Shown: positions 10,961-21,764 of the stretch, piece after piece
How the letters are laid out: each line of letters begins with the position of its first letter
Position numbering within the stretch: position 1 is the first letter of the stretch
From: Zantedeschia hybrid cultivar
Lineage: Eukaryota; Streptophyta; Magnoliopsida; Alismatales; Araceae
Direction of reading: 5' to 3'
Assembly: GCA_030544215.1 (NCBI GenBank)
Contig: JARZZO010000014.1
Location: forward strand, 33,695,734 to 33,759,733
DNA: 64,000 bases
Program-made: the position numbers and the translations under genes
The notes under the pieces: model-generated
Told to the model about the DNA's origin: nothing
The model's input: only the letters and a program-made list of their open reading frames with translations
The model's database searches: none

Positions 10961-12390
10961 GAGCATGCTCACGTCAGCATGGACCGACCTGTCATCAACC
11001 CATTGGAGATCGTGCTTGAGCCTAACCTACCCCGAGCTCATTATATGGGCTCGAGCTCAGCTCGTATGGAAAGAAATTCATCTCAAGCTCAACTCGTTAA
11101 AACAATTTTAAGTTAACTAAACTGATAAATTGAGTTCACCTAGCCAGAAACAGTCGAATCAATGAGCTTGGGAAGGTACAATAAAGAGAGGCTTAAGATT
11201 TAAAGATAAAGTGGGGTAAAGTTTTTGTAAAGTAATTGATGTCAGACTAAAGGCAAAACTGTGAATCCCACCTGGGGGTGGGGGAGAGTTTGGTGGAGGG
11301 TCGCCAATATGCTCATGTCAAGATGGACCTGCACGTCATCAACCCATTCGAGGTGGGCTTAGAGCCTTAAAGATCCCCTGCATAAACTTTATCTTCTTCT
11401 TCGGGCTAAGGAAGCACACCGTGTAGCCGAACCAAACCTACTTCCCTCCGATAGGCTCGGCTACCACCACCCCGGTCCACCACCTAACGTTGTGCTAGCC
11501 CCCCAGGCCTCGACGTGCTAGTGTGGCGCAAAAAACCTTCCATGGCAAGAAGATGGTGTTGCATGTGCATGTACACCACGATCTCCTGCAGCGAATAGGA
11601 CTTTTGAGTTTCTCCATCAATGTGGTCGGCTAGGATGTGGTAGCAGACGACCAAGTAGCAGCAAGTCCTAGACATGGTGCAAACAACCTTGGTGGAGCTC
11701 GAGTTGGAAAAACTCTGAAGTTAAGTGTACTCGGTTAAAAGAAGTCTCAGGATGGGTGACCTTTCTGGGAAGTGTACCAACTAGCACAGTTGTGGGCCAG
11801 TTAGCAAATTGAGTCGTTACAATTGGCCTTGTACGAGGCCCCTTAGAAGCCCTCGTCATCTCAGCTCATCTCCAATTTACTGTGTTGGACAACCTTGTTA
11901 CCCTCTCTCTCTCCTACCCCTCCCCCCACTACTTTGCCATATGTGTAGAGAGCTTTTGACACGCGATAATGATGGGACTTTAGTGGTGGGTGCATTTAGG
12001 AGTTCCTCCCATTCTCACACCAGGAACCTAGAGTTCTGGAGGTTTAGTTCAAGATCGGATGCCTTATTATTTTATCGTTACTCAAAACTTTTGTAAACAT
12101 TTAGTAGGTTGGGGGCCTGTGAGGCAGTGTTGACATAGTGGGCTTATGAGGGTTTGTTTCTCTTTGGCTGTGGAAGTATGACGTAGAATATATAAATTAA
12201 TTAAATATTTTTACCTCAACCATGCTGGCAAGCTAGCCGAGCCAAGCTGGGTCAAGCTCGAGCTTGGCTTGTTTCATCTCAAACCAGCCTAAATTACAAC
12301 TCAGGCTTGGTTTGATTGATTAAATTAGCTGAGCTGAATGGAGCCTGATTCAAGCCGAGCTCAAGTAGCTCACTCGTGGCTACCCTTAAC
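10961..12390. mobile_element. TIR element with captured Agenet-like fragment, copy A
   Basis: Unit rich in GCTCGAGCTCGG-type dyads that ends CTCGTGGCTACCC at about 12385. The complete ends are inferred from other copies as TAGGTGGCCA (63707) and TGGCCACCCCTA (about 17350), giving terminal inverted repeats. The minus strand at 11484-11675 encodes YHILADHIDGETQKSYSLQEIVVY, related to copy B's Agenet-type segment. A Cassandra fragment interrupts it at 11692-11821. Left sequence around 10961-11030 partly repeats at 11300-11360. The superfamily is uncertain (hAT or Mutator). Confidence 0.55.
11692..11821 (+). mobile_element. Cassandra LTR fragment with 5S rRNA-like promoter
   Basis: Contains CTCTGAAGTTAAGTGTACTC and AGGATGGGTGACCTTTCTGG, the internal promoter region of 5S rRNA that Cassandra TRIMs carry in their LTRs. 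It ends GTCGTTACA as the LTR at 28233-28436 does. The LTR start is missing. It sits inside the Agenet-capturing element; copy B lacks it at the same point (between GCGAATAACCTTG and GCCCTCGTACTTGG). Confidence 0.8.
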
Positions 12391-12905
12391 CCTAACTGCT
12401 TATTTAAAAACTCAAATGTTAAAGTTAGTAACTAGAGGAAGAACAGGAATGTGTCACCTTACCTAAAAGGAGATTTATTGAGTCCCAAGTTGTTATTGAG
12501 ATATTGTCAAGCTGCCCTTAATTTAATGCCTTCCACTTACAAGGAACTAGAAATCTATGTTAAAGTTAGAAGCTCAAGGAGAAGCGGGAATGTTTCGCCT
12601 TACCTAAAAGGAGATTCATCGAAATCCGAGTTTCTCTCTCACCTTACTTGAAAGGAGACTCATCAAGTTTTAATTACTGTTGAGATATTGATGAACTACT
12701 ACCAATTTGATGCTTTCTACTTACTAAGAACTATAAATCTTATGTTAAAGTTAGAAACCAAAGCAAGAGCATGAATGTAACACCTTACCTGAAAAGATAT
12801 TCATCGAAGTCCGAGCTACTACTAAGACATTGTCAAGTTGCCTTTGATTTAACGCCTCCAACTATGTACTAAAAACTGTAAATCTTATATGTATTAAAGT
12901 TAGAA
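12391..12905 (-). repeat. ~145-bp tandem exon-like repeats, block A
   Basis: About four diverged units with the plus-strand core CACCTTACCTGAAAGGAGAT, then TCATCGAAGTCCGAG, then AGATATTGTCAAGCTGCC. Read on the minus strand, each core resembles a short exon ending in CTCCTTTCAG|GTAAGGTG, a consensus splice donor, with an often open reading of the type AARQYLSSNSDFDESPF. The intervening ~75 bp looks intronic. The same arrays occur at 17390-17930, 61215-61830 and 63255-63700. No protein family recognised. Confidence 0.55.
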
Positions 12906-13757
12906 ACATTAATGCTTCTCCTTAAACAAAACCATAAAGGGCTCAATCCCAAACTGAGGCTATTATATTCCAAACTTAAAATATCAATTATCTACATTGT
13001 TAAACTATCACTCTAGTCTTGTATTAGAATTTTAATCAAAGAATTACTCTAATATCAAATAAGGCACCCTGCATAATGAACTATTTTATTGCTTCAAATC
13101 TATTTTGTTTCTCATTTGGAACTATATAATATTAGAATTTCAATCAAATACTTAACTATACTTCAAATAAGGCACCTTCATCACCTCAAATATATTTTGT
13201 TTCTCATTTTCAAATATAATAAACTAACTTAAACATTCAATATATCCCCTGCACCTAATCTTTTCTTGTATGGTGTTGTTTCTTTAAGGGCTTTAAGAAC
13301 ATTTTCGAAGAGTCGAAGGACCTCATAGGAGTTAGGGGAACATACAAGTGCCGACCATGTGTATCCATACATGTCCATACCTGGTATGTGTTATTCATAT
13401 CTAGGTATTCTTATGAATTTAACTTCTCGATCTGCGACTGTAAAAAATCATATATTTCACTTTTAGGTCATTATATGAATTTTAGTTACCTTAATGCATA
13501 TTTATATATTTAAATTATAATATTACTTAGCAAATACAAACTTAAGAACACAATGACTCTACGCTGTCATTTGTGACCAATTTTCTTATAAGATTGCACA
13601 CTACGATCAAGAGCCATCAAATGTGATAAAACTTTTATCATAAATCAACCAATCGGCAAGACTGGGTGTGCAAACTTAGTGCGCAGTATCGACCGGCAAT
13701 TACTTATCAGGAACTACAAATCTCCTCTTTGCCTAAAACCAGAAATACTACTACTTC
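12906..13757. repeat. Repeat block A, unique part before the solo LTR
   Basis: AT-rich sequence homologous to 18230-19920 (block B), 61830-62770 (block C) and partly 28437-28718. Shared landmarks are AAACATTAATGCTTCTCCCT, the run near GTATTAGAATTTTAATCAAA, and CAAACTTAGTGCGC. No open frame is conserved between blocks, so I see no gene here. It continues after the solo LTR at 15808. Confidence 0.7.
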
Positions 13758-15807
13758 TGTAACGACCCGCCACCCTATAATCGGGGATCCAATTACTAAA
13801 TAGGTACCGAATCATTAAAATTTGGAGCCAAATCAAGATCTCGATAAGTGTAAAAAATAAATAATAAACTAAGCTAAACATTCCACAACACATCGAATTG
13901 TAAAGGAAGTGCATGAATTAAAAATTATTACAATTCGACTTGACTCAGCAAATAATTACATATTCCAACTAAAGATAAATAATTAGACGTACAAGCCTGA
14001 AAAGGAAATAATAACTACATCGGGGCATACCTCGGAACCGTGGCTGCTGGCGTGTAACTCGAGACGAAACCCTCTACGCCACACCTGCCTAGAACCCTCA
14101 CCTGAAAACCGCAGGGGTGGGTCTCATTGAAATGGACTCAATAAGGATCCTTTGATCCCTACCACCCACTCACGCACCCACAAGTGCAACAACATGAATA
14201 TAGGCAATTAAACAAGTAAAGCAATAAACACAGTTCCCAAATTCCGATATGAAACACATGCATTCGAAGATGCAACAGGCATAACTCTAAAACCACTCAA
14301 CTCAAAACCGGAGTCTACAACCAACATCCCTGCGAAACACACAAACCACGCCACCGAACGAGGAGAAACATCGACCCGCTGGGACGGAGCAACAACCCCT
14401 CGGATAGCACGCTGGCTAGTTCGGCCTGTCTAGCTCTAGGTGGTTCTACCTCCTCCCAGCCACGAGCGTAGTGTACTACTCCCACACTAGTACTAGCTAT
14501 ACCTTGAGGTACAACAGGTGACCCTCTCCAGCTAGGCATCACCCGACCACACCCACACCAGCACTGCGCCCCCCCCCACACCAATGGAGGGTGTCTAAGC
14601 GATAACAACTGTCACTCTGGGTCCACAATCGCACCAAACATAACACAGTGCGATCCGGTCACGTAGAAAGCCTCGTCCTCAAAGTACGGTTTCGAATATG
14701 TATTTAATCAAATTATCTAATAATGTATACATATGTTAATTGTATGAATTAATGGGGTTCTGTCTTGAATCGCGTCGTCCGTAGCCGACGTCATTTAAGA
14801 CCTCTAAACTGATTTAGTTTTCTCATAGGTGCTGGGACCTAGGGATACTAGCCTGAATGGCATCACCCATAGCCGACGTCGTTCAGCTCTTTATCCCATG
14901 CTGGCCTCGGGAACCAAAAAATTAGGCTGCTGAATCGCGACACCTGGTTTTAACGCCATTCTAAATGACGTCACCTAGTCTCGACGCCATTCAACGCCCG
15001 AAACTGAGCTTCTCCGGTCTCCACCGAGCCAAAGTCCCTCTCTCCCCTAAAATACATGAAAACGCAAGAAGGTAGGGGGAGGATCAAATAACCAATTGAA
15101 ACACACTAAGCTCCATTTCATAAGAAAAAGTTCATTTTCATCAAAAACCCTCTAAAACACTCTGTCTACCCAAAATTCTCCATACACATCGCATGCTTCA
15201 AAGCGGAAAAATCATGATTATAAACAAAACACCCTATCGGTTACTTGAACTCCTAGCTCCAAGTCGCCGCTGCTACACTGCAAGCCGCCACTGGTACTAC
15301 TGTAGACACCGTCACTCCACCGGGACATCGGCCGCAATCCGGAGAGCAATGTGTCGCGGAGGAGATGGTGGTGGTAGCGGTGAGGGGTAGGAGGTTGATG
15401 GAGTGGAAGAAGAGAAGGAATGGGGGGAGGAAAGGAAGGAGAAGAGGAAGGGGAAACAGAGCCGTTCAGAGAAAGGGAAGAGAGAGAGTGAGAAGGAGAG
15501 AATAAGAGAAAGGAGGGAAGTCTCAAGCGTTAAACCGAAACATGTTAAATCGCGTTGTTCCCGAACAACGCCGTTCATACGACAAGATGGGGTCGTAGAC
15601 TGGCATATTTCTGAATGGCGTCGGCCATGCAAGATGCCTTTCAGACGATCAGACCGGAATTGTACACTTGCACCCCAACACTCGCCCACGTAGCACCTCC
15701 GCATGCCTCCTAAATGGCGTCCCCTTAGGCCGACGCCGTTCAAAATCACGTCGGGGTCCGATACTGAACTCGACCCAATAATCAGATCCGAAATCTCAAT
15801 CCTTACA
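13758..15807 (-). mobile_element. Solo LTR of the ~2.1-kb-LTR Gypsy family
   Basis: A 2,050-bp LTR in minus orientation, TGTAACGACCCGCC…ATCCTTACA on the plus strand, flanked by a perfect 5-bp target duplication ACTTC (13753-13757 and 15808-15812). It aligns in reverse with the Gypsy LTRs at 29777-32111 and 35417-37556, for example GTGCGATCCGGTCACGTAGA near 14648 against TACGTGACCGGATCGCACTG. Block C at about 62757-62790 shows the uninterrupted site (…GAAACACTAGTGCTTCACCC). LTR-LTR recombination removed the internal region. Confidence 0.9.
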
Positions 15808-16300
15808 ACTTCACCTTCAAGAAATCATAAAGAGTCTAGTCATGTAGTGTGCCCAGTACTGTGAACTAAATTAATTGGCTTTAAAAGGTTTCCATAATAA
15901 GAGTATTCGAATAACATGAGATCTAGCATTCATCATTTCAAGGCAATCATTCTTTCATAAGGAAGACATTTATTAAGCAGTTCTTTATGTCGCTAAATTT
16001 TCTCAGTACTTTTTATGCATCTTATTAATCCTTAACTCGTATCTGTATGCCATATATCGTCACCATGGTCTTAGAATGTCATGAGAATTACAATTTTAAT
16101 CTGGCAACCTTATATACATCCTACGCCAAAACACAATCTATCTTATTGTATTATATATTCTAAGCCACAACATCAATTCCTATAATGCTAAATTATCAGT
16201 CTACTTTATTTAAAAAAAGTTTTAATCAAACAATCTAAACATTCTAGTTTATTATAAAAATTAACATCTAAATTGATACAATGATAATTCCTTAATCTTC
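15808..16300. repeat. Repeat block A continued
   Basis: Resumes the block after the solo LTR (TTCAAGAAATCATAAAGAG…) and parallels block C at about 62780-63230, including CATCATTTCAAGGCAATCAT. It diverges from the other blocks near 16295. No gene seen. Confidence 0.7.
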
Positions 16301-16519
16301 GAAGGTATTCTAAGGGCAGGAAAAGACATAAAAAGCCCTTAAGTCAACACTAAAGACTCCCCTAAAGCTACTAATAACGGGCACGCCTATGTTGGTCCTA
16401 ACTGAAAAGGAAAGAAATGCATAATAAAGACTAGACTCGATCCTAGATGTGGAGCTAGAAAGAAATATATAATAGAGATTGGACCCAATCCTAGATATAG
16501 AGCTCGTCACCAAGTATGT
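16301..16519. other. Unassigned spacer
   Basis: A short stretch with an internal near-duplicate (GACTAGACTCGATCCTAGAT and GATTGGACCCAATCCTAGAT, about 55 bp apart). No coding or TE signature recognised. Confidence 0.3.
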
Positions 16520-17350
16520 ACTCGACATTTGCTCGTCTATTGCTCAGTGTCCCCACCACCTGTCAACCATCCAACATTGTATCAAACTACCAGGCCTCCA
16601 CAGGCTGGTGTGACGCAAACGGCCTGCCACGGCAACAAGGCGATGCTGCACATGCCTGTATGCTACGATCTCTTGGTGCGGATGGGGCTCATAAGTTGCA
16701 CCATCGATATGGTCGGCCAGGAGGTGGACGTAGACGATGGAGTAGCAGTAGGTCTTGGGCATGGTGCGAATAACCTTGCCCTCGTACTTGGCCCCTTGGA
16801 AGCCCTTGTTGTCCCAGCTTACCTCCGCTTCGTCGCCATTGGAGAACCTCATTGCCCTCTCTCTCTACCCCCATCACTTCATCAGAGGTGTAGAGAGCAT
16901 TAGATAGGCGATAGTGACCAGACCTTAGTGGTGGGTGCACCTGGGAGCTCCTCTTATATGCACTAGGAAGCTGGAGTTCCGAAAGTTTAGTTCGAGAACG
17001 AAAGCCTAATAGTTTTATTAGTACTCAAAATAATCTTGTTCAAAACTTATGTAAACGTTTCATTAGGCTAGGGACTTGTGAGGCGGTGTTGGCATGGAGG
17101 GCTTACAAGCGTTGGTTTACCTTTAGATATGGAAGTTTGACACATAATATATAATTAAATATTTTTACTTTGAGCCAGCTTGCGAACCAGTCGAGCTGAG
17201 TTGGGTTAACCTCAAACTTGGCTCGTTTGATAAGACGGGCCTAAATTAATCGGGCTTGGTTTGATTGATTAAATGAGCTGAGCCAAGCCTGACTCGAACC
17301 GAGCTCGAGGAGATCATGAGCGGCTCGGCTCGACTCATGGCCACCCCTAG
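16520..17350. mobile_element. TIR element with captured Agenet-like fragment, copy B (5' truncated)
   Basis: Parallels copy A from about 11490 to its right end CTCATGGCCACCCCTA near 17350. That end is the reverse complement of the left TIR TAGGTGGCCA seen at 63707, apart from a two-base GG difference. The flanking GCTCCGACTA just outside resembles GCTCCAATTA before the left TIR at 63707, a possible 8-10-bp target duplication with two mismatches. The captured segment is listed separately. Confidence 0.6.
16640..16852 (-). pseudogene. Captured Agenet (Tudor-like) domain fragment
   Basis: The minus strand reads MRFSNGDEAEVSWDNKGFQG, then AKYEGKVIRTM, then YVHLLADHIDG, with EIVAYRHVQ later. This resembles the plant Agenet fold, where F-x-G-x-VEV starts the first strand and YxxLLADDDG marks the acidic turn before the second half. 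Agenet proteins bind histone tails or scaffold chromatin and trafficking factors. Only one domain-sized piece is present, inside a TIR element, with no promoter or other exons, so I read it as transduplicated exon sequence. Copy A carries a weaker version at 11484-11675. Confidence 0.5.
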
Positions 17351-17389
17351 CTCCGACTATTTATTAAAGACTGCAAATGTTATCTATGT

Positions 17390-17930
17390 TAAAGTTAGAA
17401 ACCAGCGAAAGAGCAGGAATATATCAATTTACCTAAAAGGAGATTAATTGGCGTCCAAGTTGTTACTGAGATATTGTTGAGTTTCCCTTAATTTGATGCC
17501 TTGTACTTACTAGAAACTACAAATCTTATGTAAAAGTTAGAAACCGAAGGAGAAATATGAAATGTGTCACCTTACCTAAAAAGAGATTCATCGAAGTTCG
17601 AGTTGTTGCTAAGATATTACCTAACTACCTCTAATTTAATGCCTTCAGCTACCTGCTAAAAATTGCAAACCTTATCTATGTTAACAATAGAAACCAAAAG
17701 AGGAGATTGTATTACCTTAGCTGAAAGCATATTCATCTAAGTTTAAGTTGCTGCTGAGATATTGTCGAATTACCTAGAATTTGATGCTTTATACTTACTA
17801 GGAAATACAAATGTTATGCTAAAGTTAGAAACTGAAGGAGGAGCATGAATGTATCACCTTACCTGAAAAGATATTCATTAAAGTCCAAGTTGCTGCTAAG
17901 ATATTGTAGAGATGCCCTCGATTTAATGAC
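17390..17930 (-). repeat. ~145-bp tandem exon-like repeats, block B
   Basis: Four units with cores beginning near 17424, 17567, 17712 and 17856, a period of 143-145 bp. Each has the CACCTTACCT-type donor complement and the GAGATATTGTCGA or AAGATATT core. The last unit runs into the TA microsatellite. See block A for the exon-like reading. Confidence 0.6.
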
Positions 17931-17931
17931 T

Positions 17932-17932
<1 letters not shown>

Positions 17933-18017
<85 letters not shown>

Positions 18018-18146
18018 ATATATATATATACATATGTATATATACATATATATACATATATACATATGTATATATATATATATATACATATATACATATA
18101 CATATATATATATATACATATATATATACATATACATATACATATA

Positions 18147-18206
<60 letters not shown>

Positions 18207-18224
18207 CATACATATATATATACA
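17933..18224. repeat. TA-rich microsatellite (TATATACA variants)
   Basis: About 290 bp of (TA)n with interspersed CATATA and GTATA units. It replaces the short sequence ACTACGTACTAAGAACT-like found in the other blocks, so it expanded from the TCCATATA context after block duplication. Long open frames here are repeat artefacts. Confidence 0.95.
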
Positions 18225-18868
18225 CTAAGAACTATAAATCTTATTTATGTTAAAGTTAGAAACATTGATGCTTCTCCCTAAACAAAATCATAGAGGGCTT
18301 AGTCTAAGAATGAGGCTACTATATCCTAAGCTTAGAATATAAATTACCTACATTGTTAAACGATCACTCTAGTCTCGTATTAGAATTTTAATCAAAGAGT
18401 TACAAAGACCTTAAATACGGCAACTTGCATGATGAACTATTACTTCAAATGTATTTTGTGTTTACCATTTGGAACCATATAATGTTCGAGTATATTAACA
18501 AAATAAAAATTTAATTATCACTTTTATTTTACATTAGAAGTTCAATTAAACACTTAACTATACAGGCTATACTTCAAATAAGGCACCTTGCATGATGATC
18601 CATTACCTCGAATGTATTTTGTTTTTCATTTTTCAAACACAATAAACTAACTTAAACTCTCAATATAATCCCCTTTCCCTAATCTTTCCTTCCTCTCCTA
18701 ATCTCTTTTCTTTCCCTTTTTCATCTAGCTATTCTCATGAATTCAACTTCTGGAACAACGATCGTAAAATCATATGTTCCTTTTCAGGTCATTGTATGAA
18801 TCTTAGTTACCTTAACATATATTTATTTAATTAAATTACGATATTGCTTAGCAAACACAAGCTTATGA
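18225..18868. repeat. Repeat block B, middle part
   Basis: Homologous to 12850-13540 and 61800-62540. No conserved open frame. It ends at the hAT MITE insertion site. Confidence 0.7.
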
Positions 18869-18876
18869 CACACCGA

Positions 18877-19698
18877 TAGGGGTGCAATTGATTCGAGTCA
18901 AGCCTAGCCAAGTTTTACCCTGCTTAAACTTGGCTCGAACACTTTAGATCGAGCTTGAACTCGAACGAGTTTTTCCATTCACTGTTCAAACTCAGCTCGT
19001 TTAAAAACTCGTCTAGCTCGAGCTGAACTCGTGAACTCAGAACCAAACTCGGTCTGCAACAAATGTTTAACATTCAAATTCAAAATTTCAATAATGGCCC
19101 AATGGGCACAGTCCCCCAACGAAGTCAAGATGAGGGAACGTAGCCCCCACGCAACAGACTCGATAACGTGCGCATTTTAAAGACCCTCCTAGCTTCCACC
19201 TTTTTGAACCAGACGATGTAGGACTATACATTAGCTCTTCTACCTTCCAACACCTGTGAACAACTCCTTTGTCCACTCCTTCCCTTCACCCTATTAATTG
19301 TTATTTTTATTTATGACATATGATAATCTTAAAGTATTTGATAAAAGATTCTACAGAATATTAAATATCTTAATAATTAAGTTTGTTAATGAATAATATA
19401 ATGAAGATCCATCTAAATGAGTTCTTAAGAAGCATTTAAATGAGTATCTAAATGACTTTTTAATGATAAATGAGTTATGAACGAGTATTTAAATGAGCTC
19501 TTAACAAGTTTTTAAATGAGTCTATTCACGAACATAATCGAGTCGAGTTCACCTGTGTTCAAACTTGATCTCATTTATGAACTGAGCTTAAATTTTTGTT
19601 CAAACTTGTTCATTTAAACTTAATAACGGCCGAGTCAAGCTATTATTGAGTACTCTCACAAGCTGCTCATCGAGCGTATTGGTTCGTTTGCACCCCCA
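18877..19698. mobile_element. hAT-type MITE with 8-bp target duplication
   Basis: 822 bp with ends TAGGGGTGC…GCACCCCCA and a perfect 8-bp duplication CACACCGA (18869-18876, 19699-19706). TAGGG-type ends and 8-bp duplications are hallmarks of hAT elements. Blocks A (about 13540) and C (about 62550) carry the uninterrupted site. Subterminal GAGCTCGA-like dyads occur. A 62-codon minus-strand frame at 19088-19276 shows no recognised domain. Confidence 0.85.
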
Positions 19699-19706
19699 CA
19701 CACCGA

Positions 19707-20095
19707 CTCTACTCTATCATTTGTGCCCTATTTTTTTTTAACACTGCATATTATAATACATTGAGAAAACACAGACAAGAGTCAACTAATGTCATAAAAT
19801 TTCTACCGTAAACCAATCAATCAACAAGACTTGATGTGCAAACTTGGTGCGCGGTTCCGACTGGCAATTGCTTACTAAGAGCCACACATCTCCTCTTCGC
19901 TTAAGGCCAGAAACGTTAGTGCTTCACCCTCAAGAAACCATAAAGAGTCTAATCATGCAATGTGCCCATTATTGTGAACTAAACTAATTATGGCTTCAAA
20001 AGGGTTCCATTATGTGTATTCGAACAATGAGATCCAGTGTTCATCATTTCAAGGAAATCATTCTTTTATAAAGATAGCATTCATTAAGCAATTCT
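19707..20095. repeat. Repeat block B, right part
   Basis: Matches 62560-62950 and 13560-13757 plus 15808-15990, with CAATCAACAAGACTTGATGT and the CATCATTTCAAGG landmarks. No gene seen. Confidence 0.7.
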
Positions 20096-20297
20096 TTATG
20101 GGCTCGAGCTCGGCTTACCAAGAAAGGAATTTAGCTCGAACTTCGCTTGAGCTCTGCTTATTATAACATTTTTAAGTTAACTCAACCAAGCAACTAAGCT
20201 CACCCAACCAAAAACAATCGAATCGCTGAGCTTGGAAAGGTTCAATAGAGGGAGGCTTGAGATTTAAAGAGAAAGTGGGTTGAAGTTTTGATAAAGT
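20096..20297. mobile_element. Fragment of the GCTCGAGCTCGG TIR element
   Basis: Starts GGGCTCGAGCTCGGCTTACC and continues with the GAGCTTGGAAAGGT and GAGGGAGGCTTGAGATTTAA landmarks shared with 11030-11240, 23010-23400 and 63760-63990. It is interrupted at about 20298 by a LINE tail and resumes near 20986 (AATGTCGAACTAAAAAGGC). Confidence 0.6.
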
Positions 20298-20985
20298 AAA
20301 TGATGTTTTCTCAGTAAAGTCTGCTTATAAGGTTATTGTTGATAGGGGTGTTCTAAATCAATTCCATTCTTATATTTAGAAGCCAAAGAGCCCCTTAAAA
20401 GTAAAAATCCTTAAATGAAGATGTTCCCTTCGTAGGCTACCCACTTGCAACAGTATGACAACATTTATTGATGGTCTCACCCTTAGTTGTTCGTAATGTG
20501 GAGAGGAGGATGAGACTATTGATCATTTATTATGTATGTACTCTTTCTCTAAGGAGGTGTGGCAGGATTTGCTGGAGAAGCTTCACATTCAAGGAGGCTA
20601 TTGCATTCTATTCTGCATAGTGGAGTGCTTTCTTTCCAAAGAGAGGTCATATTATGTCTATAAGGAAGATAGTAAGATTTGGTGGTTGGTCCTTCATGCC
20701 ATTTTTTGGGCCATCTGGAACAAGAGGAACAGGAGGATCTTTCGCAAAGAAGCTTTTATCCATAATAGAATTGCATCTTTGGTTTGTGAGAAAGTAAGAG
20801 AATGGGCTTTGCTTCTTTGTTATGCATCTGCGTCTTCCTTTTCTGATCTTTTGAGTGAGAGGTGATGATTGTACCATCTTGGTGCTTTTTGTATAGGGTG
20901 TTTATGAGGGTTCTCTTTATACTCTTGTACATTCTCCTATTTTTTGAATATATACTGCAGCACCAACTACTTTCAAAAAAGAATA
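20298..20985 (+). mobile_element. 5'-truncated LINE: zinc-binding domain and 3' end
   Basis: Plus strand: FSVKSAYKVIVDRGV, then CGEEDETIDHLLC, then WWLVLHAIFWAIWNKRNRRI. These are the conserved parts of the reverse-transcriptase zinc-binding (zf-RVT) region at the end of plant LINE ORF2. A TGA at about 20407 breaks the frame. The 3' UTR ends at an A-rich tail near 20975 (CAAAAAAGAATAA). The insertion is within a TIR element, whose sequence resumes after the tail. Confidence 0.8.
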
Positions 20986-21369
20986 AGGTAACCAATGTCG
21001 AACTAAAAAGGCTCAATCTTGTTCAATATAATTAAGTGGTAATTAGAGCATAAACTTATAATCTGTGGATTACTTTACGTTGTCTCTAGGATATGTGGTT
21101 GTAAAGTTAATTTCGAGATGAGATCTCAAATATGAGTTTGACTGTACATGGACACATACCTTAAACTATTCCCAATTATAGAGTAATCACTCTGGGACAT
21201 TTATTACTCGTAAATCGACGCGCATGATGTGTAGATAACTAATCTCATAGTCATAGGTGCGAGGCACCAGCACATATGTGTAGGTGTTCATCTTGGGAGG
21301 ATGTTTACTGAACTAGTTTGCTGATAGATCTTCAGATGGTTAATTATACCTAATGTCAACTGAAGATCT
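20986..21369. other. Unassigned sequence with a TIR-element remnant at its start
   Basis: The first ~30 bp continue the interrupted TIR element. The rest (AGAGCATAAACTTATAATCT…) shows no coding frame, tail or terminal repeat that I recognise. Confidence 0.3.
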
Positions 21370-21722
21370 CTGCTCTGGTGGGTAGAGAGTGTTGTATGAG
21401 GTGGCTGCAGAAGGGTCATTGGACCAACAAGTGGAAGGAGGCAACATAAAGCTGGCACTGTAATGGGAAATGACACAGAAGCTAGGCATTAAGTATCAGA
21501 GATGTCAGTTAGATGGTTAAAAACAGACCAACCAGTGATGTTATGGATATATGAATAGAAGATACTGAGAAAAGAACTTGAACGAAAACAGTTCATGCCG
21601 TTTTTCAAGTTTCCAAGTTGGCGTCGAATCGCAAATTAGCCAACCCTCCTTTGTGGCATATGTTACTAGAGGTTTTAGTGGGGCGTGGGCTATAACCAAT
21701 AAATCAACCAATGTGTGGTTTA
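21370..21722 (-). repeat. Duplicate of the gene-like segment at 25095-25450
   Basis: Near-identical over about 350 bp to 25095-25450 (both include CTCTGCTCTGGTGGGTAGAG and AATCGCAAATTAGCCAACCC). The copy ends at CCAATGTGTGG, followed here by a short GTTTATGTAAAATACTG tandem duplication and then LTR sequence. See the entry at 24225-25500. Confidence 0.85.
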
Positions 21723-21764
21723 TGTAAAATACTGGTTTATGTAAAATACTGTCTTCAGAATCAT

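Noticed and set aside
11692..11821. A 5S rRNA gene
   Set aside because: Only the promoter-like segment is present, in the context of a Cassandra LTR ending; the rest of the 5S gene is missing.
15218..15749. Ser/Pro-rich frames in the LTR as a protein
   Set aside because: They are the CT-rich tract and palindromic part of the solo LTR; homologous LTR copies do not keep the frame.
17825..18281. Several 90-127-codon open frames of alternating Tyr/Ile codons
   Set aside because: They are produced by the TA microsatellite in every frame and have no coding meaning.
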